Origin: Dunaliella salina | Taxonomy: Eukaryota > Chlorophyta > Chlorophyceae > Chlamydomonadales > Dunaliellaceae | DNA length: 16,932 nt | Assembly (NCBI GenBank): GCA_002284615.2 | Contig: MU069458.1 | Span: 415,799 to 432,730 of the forward strand | Direction: 5' to 3' | Shown: piece by piece, positions 9,471-16,932 of the stretch | Numbering within the stretch: the first letter of the stretch is position 1 | Layout: every line of letters begins with the position of its first letter | The notes under the pieces: model-generated | Told to the model about the DNA's origin: nothing | The model's input: only the letters and a program-made list of their open reading frames with translations | The model's database searches: none | Made by a program: the position numbers and the translations under genes

Positions 9471-9607
9471 AGTCACATCGCTTTTATCCGCCTAGAAGGG
9501 CTGCTGAGCGGAGATATAGAGGCCTGTAACCAGACCAGTTGAAGCAAAACATGAAAGCAGTGCTCAGGCAGTCAGACACAGCATTTCAAGCATGCAGGCG
9601 ACGGACA

Positions 9608-9700
9608 GTCCGTGCAGGCTAGCCTTGTACTCGTTCACGCTAGCCTGCATGGATGGGTCCGTGCACGCTAGCCTTGTATTCGTTCACGCTAGCCGTGCAT
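9608..9700 (+). repeat. 49-bp tandem duplication
   Basis: Two adjacent copies start at 9608 and 9657, each beginning gtccgtgca and containing gctagccttgta and ttcacgctagcc. They are nearly identical for about 37 bp and diverge at the 3' end. Confidence 0.85.
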
Positions 9701-9704
9701 TCGT

Positions 9705-9715
9705 GGTTCGATCCC
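9705..9715 (+). promoter_or_regulatory. tRNA-type B box (possible SINE remnant)
   Basis: ggttcgatccc matches the Pol III B box GGTTCGANNCC. No complete tRNA cloverleaf or convincing A box is visible upstream. It sits directly after the 49-bp tandem repeat, so a decayed tRNA-derived SINE is the likeliest explanation. Confidence 0.45.
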
Positions 9716-9753
9716 GCGTGTCGTCCCCAGCAGCAGCGGCGTGCAGCAGCGAG

Positions 9754-9771
9754 CAGCAGCAGCAGCAGCAG
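9754..9771. repeat. (CAG)6 triplet repeat
   Basis: Six CAG units, with further interrupted CAG units from 9728 onwards. Confidence 0.9.
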
Positions 9772-9829
9772 TGTGGGTAGGCAGCGGAGTAACAGCGGCT
9801 CTGGAGCATGCATGCCCTGCCAGCCAAGT

Positions 9830-10250
9830 GAATAAGTGCAGGAGGCCTCTGGAGCTGGCTCGCGGCACAGGCTGGGCGCGCGCGCGGGTGCCAGGTGGAG
9901 GACATTTGGCGTGGAAGTGGTCCCAGAGGTCGGCGCGGTGGAGAAAGTTTCTTGAGGTGGAGCGTCTCAGCTTGGGTCTGCATAACTGCGTGCTCACCTC
10001 CCACCGCCCTGGTTGGCCCCCTTGCAAGGCGGGGGGCCCATGCTGAGATGTTGGTTAGCTTGCTCTGAGGCTTAGGGGTGGGTCTGGAGCTTGCTGGACA
10101 GGGCCTGCATGACAATCGTGTCTGTAGGTCCCATGGTGGAGGCAAACTTGCTGGTGTAGGCTTCTGTGCCACCTCTTCCCTCTTGGTCTGTACGGTGGGG
10201 CCCTGCTTTTAAGACAGGTGACGTTTCCTTAATGCACGCCACCAGTCTTG
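9830..10250. other. GC-rich unassigned stretch
   Basis: This stretch is more GC-rich than its surroundings and contains an alternating gcgcgcgcg run near 9880. A 162-codon frame on the minus strand (9684-10172) is Pro/Arg/Ala-rich with no recognisable motif, and looks like a product of composition. Confidence 0.4.
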
Positions 10251-10321
10251 GCAAGCATAGTCTTTTCTTTTTCTTTTTCTCTTTCAAGCATGCAGACACA
10301 AATTTGGCTAGTTCTAAGACA

Positions 10322-10730
10322 TCAGCTTGGTTCATAAAGTATCTCTCTGATGAAGCCTCTAAGGCATGTTGGACTACCTAATGGTGCACGACTGGACAAA
10401 TGATGGAACTGATTGCACAAGTCTGTCAGATCCTGGGAAGGGCACTTCAGAATGATGTGCTCTTCATCTTGCACGTGTGCCGATCGCACTTGCTGCAAAT
10501 CCTGAGCTCTTAAGGGCACCTATTCCGTGATGCCGTTGGGTTTTCACCCGAGGATTGTGATTGGATAGTTGTTGGCATGAAATGCTGCGCGAAAGTCAAT
10601 GGGAAACACTGTTTCAAAATGGCATTTTGTCGCAAGTAGAGTGGTAATGGAAGCCTTTTGATCCTCTTCTTGGCGTCCCACCAGCTAGGTACATTGCTGA
10701 ATGGAATGCCAAGGTGTCTGATACTCAACA
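10322..10730 (-). pseudogene. LINE C-terminal fragment (minus strand)
   Basis: On the minus strand 10519-10322 reads HVQDEEHIILKCP followed by DLTDLCNQFHHL. This is the Asp-Glu-x-His...Cys part of the Cys/His finger at the C-terminus of many LINE ORF2 proteins. Upstream on the same strand (10728-10510) an open frame could supply the preceding region. The first two Cys of the finger are not seen. Transposon identity is good; exact limits are not. Confidence 0.6.
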
Positions 10731-10739
10731 GCAGAAACT

Positions 10740-11200
10740 TAACGTGTCAACACTGGAGTGCCATCCCAACCAAGGATGCACATGTCACTTACTCTCCTTG
10801 CATTGTGCCCAAATGCTTGGATCTTCCTAAACATATTGTCTCGAGTTTGACTCGTTTCAGACTTTTTGTTCATGCTTTGAAAGTTGGGCAAGCTACCTGG
10901 GACGACTCTACTCCCCCCACATGTAATCTCTTCGATGCCCAATATGATATCCGGGATGAACAACATGTGCTTTTCAGGTTTACTCATCCTTCTCCGGCGC
11001 AAGTATACTTCTTTGTTCCATGGTCCCCTCCTCTCTCTACTGCATCTCTCTTCTGCTGGAAGCATGGGGCTCTCAAACAAGAAGAATGGCACGCGTTTCA
11101 CCATGCTCGCCTCCTGCATCACACAGATGCTGTTCTTGCCAGAGAGAAGTCATACTTTCTTTTCAAAGTTTGTGCATGCAACCTGAAAGGGTGCGATGTT
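10740..11200 (+). pseudogene. LINE C-terminal (Cys/His finger) fragment (plus strand)
   Basis: Within a 399-codon open frame (10658-11857), TRFRLFVHAL is followed by PTCNLFDAQ and DEQHVLFRFTHP. Compare the minus-strand LINE at 12700-13255: ACFRLHAHKL, PQCDLCVSEQ, DEKHDIFLCPC. The order and spacing are the same, so this is the same protein region of a related element. Two of the four expected Cys are Phe here (CNLF, LFRF), which argues for decay. Downstream EEWHAFHHARLLHHTDAVL recurs at 9402-9466. Confidence 0.65.
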
Positions 11201-11229
11201 TCCCTGCATACCTGCATACTCAAGTCAAG

Positions 11230-11580
11230 CTGCCCTGGGGATCCTTTTACCTACCTTGGTGTTGAAGTCACCATGACACTAGACTGGAAACCCCAACTTA
11301 CTGAAATGAAGGAGAAGCTTACCCAAGAACTGACAAATTTGACCTGCTCTTTTACCACTCCCAAGCAAACAATTGACATAATTCATACTGCCATCATTCC
11401 CAGCATTGCGTATGCCTTCCCAGTAACACCCTGCACTGAGAATGACCTTGCGTGCTGGGATACATGTATCTTCAACACTATCAAAGAGAGGTACAAGCTC
11501 TGGCATAACACTGCCACAGCCATCTTACGCAAAGACAAAATCAACTATGGCCTTGGTTTTACATCCTCTGCAGGAAATAT
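11230..11580 (+). pseudogene. LINE reverse-transcriptase thumb fragment
   Basis: In the same open frame as the preceding fragment, DPFTYLGVEVTMTLDWKPQL is the RT motif after the catalytic palm (F.YLG), followed by an amphipathic stretch and IIPSIAYAFPVTP, typical of the RT connection. In an intact LINE the thumb precedes the Cys/His finger; here it follows it. The open frame therefore joins pieces of at least two insertions or a rearranged copy. Confidence 0.65.
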
Positions 11581-11859
11581 GCAAGATGTGCACCGGTCCT
11601 CACCAGCAGCCTCAATAACACCAGCAGGCACGGCAGGGTCGCCAGGTCAATGGCCAAAATCTGTCTCGAGCATGAGGGCCCCAATATGCTTTGAAGTGGG
11701 TGTCATAGTCAAGGGCGCAGCTTTCTTGGGTAACCAGTGCATAGAACATGAAGGCTCTAAGCATGTGTACTGGTGTGCCAAAGAGTTGGATAACTTTTTC
11801 TCACGATTGCCTTTCCCGAGGTGTGTAATGTACTGGAATCTCAAATCCACCAGCTGAGA

Positions 11860-12390
11860 CACTGTGTACTCAGGAGCATCAACCCATATCATCAAAACTC
11901 CAGGTTCATCCTCAAGCAGTTACCCTACATGCCCCGTGTTAGGCAATACCTCTGCATCAACAAAAGCGCTCTCGACATCTCCTATCAAAGATCACCCTAC
12001 CTACTCTCTAGCATCAGTCCTCTCAATGCCAATGCAACCTACTCTTAAAACCTTAGCCTGCCACTGCAATTTTGCCCTCATGGAAATAGGCATATAAAGG
12101 TTCTCAGGTTTGCTCAATGACAACTCACCCACGTAATAGACGGGAACAAACTCACTTCCCTGTTTGGCTGCAAAATTAGGACCAAACACATTGTGGCCCT
12201 TAATAGACTATCCCATACTCTTAACACCCACAATCTGACTGAGATCAGACCTGATGTCATCAACACTATCATACAGAGCCAAGGCAGCTCACCCAATAAA
12301 ACCCCTGAATCACGCCTCAAAAACAATATAACATATGCAGAATTGAAGAAAACAGAACATACACCAATAGGCTGGAACTGATCAAAGTTC
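11860..12390 (+). pseudogene. Probable decayed LINE ORF segment
   Basis: Frames near 11920-11970 read QYLCINKSALD, and a similar YLCINNSAL occurs at about 14775-14805, so this is repeated sequence. At 12165-12330 the plus strand reads GCKIRTKHIVALNRLS and PDVINTIIQSQ without stops, resembling the region upstream of RT in algal LINEs. No catalytic motif is visible. Confidence 0.35.
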
Positions 12391-12521
12391 TACCCAAGCC
12401 ATGCTCCCCCAAACCCCCAAAACTTCGACACACACAATGGAGGTCATGCCCTTTACATACATGTACATCCTGATTCCAGAACTCACAGCAGACCCCTCTT
12501 TGATGCTTAAGGCATGGAAGT

Positions 12522-12546
12522 AGGTTTACAAGGTTTACAAGGTTTT
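12522..12546 (-). repeat. 9-bp tandem repeat at LINE 3' end
   Basis: aggtttaca is repeated nearly three times exactly where the minus-strand LINE reading frame stops. The stop codon (TAA) lies in the repeat. Short tandem repeats in place of poly(A) are known 3' tails of some LINE clades. Confidence 0.6.
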
Positions 12547-13428
12547 TAAGGGAACATAACCTTCAGCCAGATAGTTTGGCTGCTCGGTGTGCTGAAAGAA
12601 ATCCATAAGCTCAGAGATAAAGCGATTAGTGTGAGTATCTTGGTTTGAAAAAAAATGAGCTACATCCAGAGCAAGCATCAGAAAAAAAATGAAAGATCCT
12701 GTATCATTTGACAATACACTGTGGGCAGGAAAGGCAGTAAAAAAGATGTGCATACTTTCTTCTAAGACAGCATAGGAAATTGCAAGGGCAGAGAAAGATG
12801 TCATGCTTTTCATCCTGCCATTGTTCTGAAACACATAAATCACATTGAGGTGCATGTCCATGCCAATGATAAGTTTCAACACGGAGTTTGTGGGCGTGCA
12901 ATCGGAAGCAAGCAATGTTCCTCTGCGTATGCCTACCCAAATCCAAATGCAGATACCTAGGAGTATGGAGAAGTTTACAAAGAGCAGAATTATTCCAGAA
13001 CAGAAGCGCTACCCAGTTATGGTACTTGGCTAACTTGTTTAAATGAGCACCATGTTTAGCATGATCCTCAGTTGGCCACACGCTCCTATGCCTTTTCCGT
13101 AAATCAACCACAAAATCATTTATCCTAATGGGCTGGCCTGAGTACAAGCAACGTGTGAAGTAGTTGCGCCTGTCCAATCCCTGACAAGTAGATATGAATT
13201 CTGACGCCCAGCACTTTTTAGTGTTACTACTCATGTCAATATCCGCTCCAAGCACCCTACATAATGCAGTGCTGCTGCAGGCAAGGGAGGCATTATAAAG
13301 TCTGACAGCTAAGAACTAATAAAATAGTAATAATTCAAAGCCACACTCCCGCAGCACAGACCAATTTGGTGTAGTCTTTCTAATTCCAAGAATTTACTTG
13401 AGAAAACACAGGTGCACAAGCTGCATCG

Positions 13429-13683
13429 GGCAGGCCATCTCATCTGTGGTTCATTGGAACCACATCCCTGAAAGGGACGTAGGTCATGGGTTCGATTCAG
13501 TGGGGGATTAATGTGGCGGGCCTTTCCGGGTGCCAAGGTTGTTCCTTCCATGATGCTTGGGGGCTAGCCTTGCTTGCGTAGCATTTCCTTTTCCTTTTCC
13601 TTTTCCTTTTCCTTTCCTTTTCCTGTTCCTGTTCCTTTTCCTTTTCCTTTTCCTTTTCCTTTTCCTTTCCTTTTCCTGTCCTC
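13429..13683 (+). mobile_element. tRNA-derived SINE inserted in the LINE
   Basis: A box tggttcattgg (13447-13457) and B box ggttcgattca (13489-13499) are 42 bp apart, start to start, as in tRNA genes. Between them tcc-CTGAAAG-gga (13465-13477) mimics an anticodon arm with loop anticodon GAA, as in tRNA-Phe. A unique body of about 85 bp follows, then a (TTTTCC)n tail. The interrupted LINE protein frame is recognisable on both sides. The D arm is an extended hairpin and the T stem is poorly paired, so it is not a functional tRNA. No target-site duplication was identified. Confidence 0.7.
13584..13676 (+). repeat. (TTTTCC)n pyrimidine repeat
   Basis: About fifteen units of ttttcc with shortened (tttcc) and substituted (ctgttc) variants, forming the 3' end of the SINE. 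The variant pattern occurs in two similar halves, which suggests internal duplication. The Lys-Glu-rich or Phe-Pro-rich frames over it are artefacts. Confidence 0.93.
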
Positions 13684-14539
13684 ATAAACCTGGTACCCTA
13701 AATTTGACTAGCATACATGCTAGCAGGGAGAGCATATGTCTTAGTCAGCCAAAGCATGGTATGAGGCCTATCTGCCAGCTTATATTCACCTGCAACATGC
13801 CTAATACGGCGACATCCAGCCAAGAAAGGTGCACATATGTGCTCAGAAGAGGCAAGGGGGCTAAATTGTTTCGTAAACAGCATACCCAATACTTGAATGA
13901 CTCAGCACACACGAGCTGTTTGCCACCTATGTTGAAAACAGGAACATTATTTCCTTTTGAATTAAAGGACACAACCTCAGACTTTGACACGTTGATAATT
14001 AATCCTTTCCTCTGTGCATACCCATGTAACATATCCAACATGCTCTGAAGTTCAGTGGGATGATTGGCAGTGAGGCAAAGATCATCCGCGTACAACATAT
14101 GAGTTACATGAAAATCCCCAGCACCAGTAATTGCACCGCTAACATTCTCTGCCAGGCAGTCAACGTCATTAATATATAAGGAAAGTAGCAGAGGAGGCAA
14201 TGGGCAGCTTTGCTTAACCCCTAATCTTGGATGCACATGTGCTCGCTTACACCCATCCACCAAGATGTATTCGCCATTGTCATAAATGCTTTTCAAGATA
14301 GCATGGATGTAGAAAATGCTCTCCCCAGTAGCCAAGACAGCCCTTCCCCAATCAGTCAACATCAAGCAGAGGTTCACAGGTGCCAAGGCAGACGCACTCG
14401 CAAAAGAAACAATCCCAATGCAGAGCAGCCACAAGCACAAGCACATAACTTATGTAACGACCAATTTTATGAAGAACCAGCAGCTGCTGTGATGGGACGC
14501 AGGCTGGCGCAACACGGAAATTAGTGCTCTAACTGTGGT

Positions 14540-14910
14540 TCTTGGATTCCGAGTTTGGGTTTGCTGTGCACATACAGATAGCTGACAGAGTTACCAGAGC
14601 CTTTAATACTGCTGACACAGGTGGAGGGAGGCAGAGAGAGACAGTCACCAAGTCCTTTCAAGGTCACAGAGATACAGCACCAAACCCAGGAAAATACACG
14701 ACAGCACGTACCACCCAACGTGGGGTGGCACCAAATTACTCACCTAAAGAACAAGTCTGCTCAAAGCAATTTGTACCTTTGCATCAACAACAGCGCTTTG
14801 GTAAATGCAGAAATCTTTATAACCCATACACAATTGATCTCCTTCGCAAATTTTGTCAGACCAAAACCAAGGCTCTCAAAATTGCAACCGAACTCGCTGT
14901 CTAGTCTCTG
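14540..14910 (+). repeat. LINE-related or repeated segment, unassigned
   Basis: An open frame at 14542-14904 has no catalytic motif. Around 14763-14805 the sequence resembles 11935-11975 (both encode YLCIN.SAL in one frame), so the segment is a copy of the same repeat family. It could be the upstream part of a LINE. Confidence 0.35.
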
Positions 14911-14919
14911 GCAAAAATA

Positions 14920-15470
14920 AACAGGGACATGCCATCCGATTCAGCAATTCAAGCATGGGGGACCAGGGGGGGAAGGTACGGGATAGGCTGCCTACAGGCG
15001 AGCGAGGTACGGATGGGCTATCAATCTGCCAGACCCCCAATTGCTTGGTTTCCCGTACCTTGCGTTAGTTGGTGGGACCCATTACTAGTGCCAGTGCTGA
15101 CTGTTGGGTATTTCTTTAATGCATGCTGGCTGCGTCCAGCGAAGACTTCAACTTTTGCTTTTTTGCACAATGAAATACTTAGTGGGGTTAGGTATGGTAT
15201 CAAAACATGAACCAAATCAACTTCAAGCTGTAACCTTTAAGCCAGCCTTTATTCACATAGGCCAGCAGCCAATCGCTTTGACTGGAGGCGTTTTGTAGCA
15301 CCTTACCCACATTCCTCAGGAGTGTCTTTTATTAAAAGTTTTAGAGCTCATTTTTCCTGTGATGGAGCTTGACAAGACTCAGAATCCATGACCGTTCTCC
15401 AATTTTTTCCCTCTTTTGATCTCAAAAAATGCTTGGGCAGGCTGTTGCCTGTCATGCCATATAGCTGTGA
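14920..15470. other. No gene recognised
   Basis: Only short frames without motifs, no RNA gene, and no clear repeats. Confidence 0.4.
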
Positions 15471-15477
15471 ACCATGC

Positions 15478-15563
15478 TGACGTATAACAGAAGGCTGGCC
15501 GGCCGCTTTGTCACGCTAGCGTTGGCGTAGCCAAACGGTCGGCCGGCCTTCCATTATACGTCA
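15478..15563. repeat. Imperfect palindrome (hairpin), 32-bp arms
   Basis: The left arm begins tgacgtataa and runs through ggccggcc to 15510. The right arm (15531-15563) ends ttatacgtca. The arms match at about 80-85%, and the ten outer bases are perfect. The loop is about 20 nt. A foldback mobile element or a structured RNA could produce this. Confidence 0.8.
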
Positions 15564-15606
15564 ACCAGATGTCAGTCCCGGGAGGGGGTGACGAGGGTTC
15601 GAGTCC
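15527..15606 (+). promoter_or_regulatory. A-box/B-box pair (tRNA-like Pol III promoter)
   Basis: tagccaaacgg (15529-15539) fits the A box TRGYNNARNNG and ggttcgagtcc (15596-15606) is a perfect B box, about 67 bp apart. The T stem pairs poorly and no cloverleaf was found, so this is not called a tRNA gene. The A box lies in the right arm of the palindrome. A second, weaker B box (ggtttgagtcc) is at 15661-15671. Confidence 0.4.
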
Positions 15607-15704
15607 CGGCAGCAGCAAGGAGCATGTCAGTCACGTCGGAAACCATGCCATATGAAGTATGGTTTGAGTCCCATTAAATGCAATCTTGGGAAGCAGTTTG
15701 TAGG

Positions 15705-15941
15705 GTTACCTAACCTATGGACGTCAAAACCACATCTGTAGCTGCTTAGGCTGCTACCCGGAGTCTCGAGCTGGTTAGATGCGCATTAATCCCTCTCAAA
15801 TGAGGATTTGACGCCAGGTGTTGGATGCAAGGCCGCGCAGCGTAGCTTGGAGGGGATTAAAGCGCAGCTAACCAGCTCGAGACTCCGGGTGACAGCCTAA
15901 ACAACTATAGATGTGGTTTTAATGTCCAGAGGCTAGGTAAC
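15705..15941. mobile_element. Foldback MITE-like element with ~92-bp terminal inverted repeats
   Basis: The left arm starts gttacctaacc and the right arm ends ggctaggtaac. The two arms are reverse complements over about 92 bases with roughly a dozen mismatches; the inner block cccggagtctcgagctggtt is perfect. The central 50-55 bp are unpaired. No coding capacity. It resembles a non-autonomous DNA transposon or foldback element; no target-site duplication was evident. Confidence 0.8.
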
Positions 15942-15949
15942 TCTGGCGC

Positions 15950-16728
15950 AAAGGACGGCTGTTACTTTTTGAACAGCTTCACTTACACTCTGAGGCTTTG
16001 CTGGCCAATTTCCTGGTTGATTTCCTGACTGGAACCTGACAAACACGACACGTTACCACACATTGGGTCGCCACACCAGTCCCCTCCCCAAGGGCTGGTG
16101 GCCTTAGCCGGACATACTCACTGAGGCGTCTTCTTCAAAGATGAGTGCTGAATACGACCAAAATCAATGCCGGAAATAGGTGTCTTCAATACTGGCCTCG
16201 CCAATCTTTCAACCATCATCAATATCAGGTTCAACTACCAACCGCCAATCTGGAGATCTGACAGCAATATAGCAAGGACATTAATATTGCGTGACATGCC
16301 ACTTTTTTGGCACTCATCAGGTGATCTCATTAGATCAAGGAGGGATGAAGCGAGTATCCCTGGATTCCCGGACTGGAGGGCCTACGAACACATGATAGTG
16401 GTGTTCACATCCCAAGGTAACTTCCACCGAATGACTTGAAAATTTGAGAACAGGTGTCCATTTGGTAAATATTAAGGGATGTATACTTGAAATTTGGAAT
16501 TTCAGCCCAGGGAGTGATCGGGGTGCCCCCAAAACAGGCGTTTCAGCTCAGATCACACTTCTTCTGCAATTCCAGACCTGGACCTCGTCCAATTGGGACA
16601 GCTTTTGCTTGAGTGAGTGAGCGAGGTCAATACCTATCCATGGACATGATATTTTGGGAAACTTGTGGTCAAATGAGCATTTTGTGCCTGAAAATGGCAG
16701 ATTTTTGGTCATTTTCGGCCATATCCAC
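15950..16728. other. No gene recognised
   Basis: A 90-codon frame at 16167-16439 (plus) shows no motif and no splice context that I can defend. The rest is AT-leaning sequence without recognisable features. Confidence 0.4.
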
Positions 16729-16732
16729 CCAC

Positions 16733-16758
16733 AAGAAGCCCCATATATGGGGTTTCTT
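16733..16758. repeat. 26-bp near-perfect palindrome
   Basis: Arms of 13 bases around the centre catatatg, with a single G/T mismatch; core ccccatatatgggg. Could be a protein-binding site or chance. Confidence 0.75.
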
Positions 16759-16826
16759 ATGTGTTTTATATAAAAGGCAGGCAAACCGGATTCCAGGTGA
16801 GAAATTTGATGTGGTTGCTTTTTGTG

Positions 16827-16932
<106 letters not shown>

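Larger units (their letters stand above)
12535..14446 (-). mobile_element. Non-LTR retrotransposon (LINE), 5'-truncated and broken
   Basis: Read leftwards. GVKQSCPLPPLLLSLYINDVD (14160-14225) and HMLYADDLC (catalytic YADD at 14081-14092) define the reverse-transcriptase palm. YAQRKGLIINVSKSEVV is the following RT helix. At about 13885 a one-base loss turns KYLGMLF into KYWVCC; the correct reading continues in another frame (13889-13698) to a TAG at 13698-13700. A SINE then interrupts it (about 13429-13683). The frame resumes with RKTTPNWSVLRECG near 13380, then KKCWASEFISTCQGL, and the finger CDLC...DEKH...CPC near 12780-12850. After another frameshift near 12770 it ends with AEGYVPLKTL at 12535. 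Stops at 13394-13396 and 13316-13318 and the mutated GVKQS confirm inactivity. The endonuclease and the start are absent. Confidence 0.85.

Noticed and set aside
9684..10172. 162-codon minus-strand frame in GC-rich DNA
   Set aside because: Pro/Arg/Ala-rich with no recognisable domain; includes the CAG repeat.
13440..13510. Functional tRNA-Phe gene
   Set aside because: The A and B boxes and a GAA loop are present, but the acceptor stem is missing, the D arm is over-long and the T stem does not pair. SINE-like context instead.
13497..14048. Open frames with Lys-Glu or Phe-Pro-Phe repeats
   Set aside because: Readings of the TTTTCC tail and of the antisense strand of the LINE.

Overview
This is a nuclear fragment of a eukaryote, most likely a green alga. 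GT-AG introns up to 5.1 kb break up the genes. Microsatellites are abundant, and degenerate LINE and tRNA-derived SINE copies fill the right half. The one complete protein belongs to a ribose-5-phosphate isomerase branch I associate with plants and green algae (RPI4-type). A chlorophyte such as Dunaliella fits the moderate GC, CA/GT repeats and LINE style, but genus is a guess.

Left part (1-8146): two host genes in divergent orientation share a 219-bp intergenic region. Leftwards is the first coding exon (160-386, minus) of a tRNA (guanine-N7)-methyltransferase (TRM8/METTL1/TrmB family); its remainder lies outside the window. Rightwards is a seven-exon gene (606-8146, plus) for a 294-residue RPI4-like protein with a transit-peptide-like N-terminus. 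All six introns are GT-AG and all junction phases agree. The spliced protein lines up with the RpiA fold from the phosphate loop to the C-terminus, but several canonical catalytic residues appear replaced. Intron 3 (1679-6778) is 5,100 bp and holds a foldback element, a C-rich G4-forming tract and triplet repeats.

Middle (8147-9600): downstream flank with no recognisable gene, then a short LINE-like fragment.

Right part (9600-14920): a repeat nest. It has a 49-bp tandem duplication ending in a tRNA-type B box, a CAG run, a GC-rich unassigned stretch, LINE C-terminal fragments head to head (10322-10730 minus, 10740-11200 plus), an out-of-order RT thumb fragment, and a longer minus-strand LINE (about 14446-12535). 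That LINE carries the YADD reverse-transcriptase motif, a frameshift and stop codons, and is split by a tRNA-derived SINE with a TTTTCC-type tail.

Far right (14920-16932): no gene recognised. There are two foldback structures (15478-15563 and 15705-15941), tRNA-like B boxes, a short palindrome and a terminal (GT)n run. The window starts in (CA)n and ends in (GT)n, probably marking assembly breaks.

No new defence or mobile system is evident. The most informative results are the spliced RPI4-like gene with its altered active site, the divergent TRM8/RPI4 arrangement, and the SINE-in-LINE and foldback structures.
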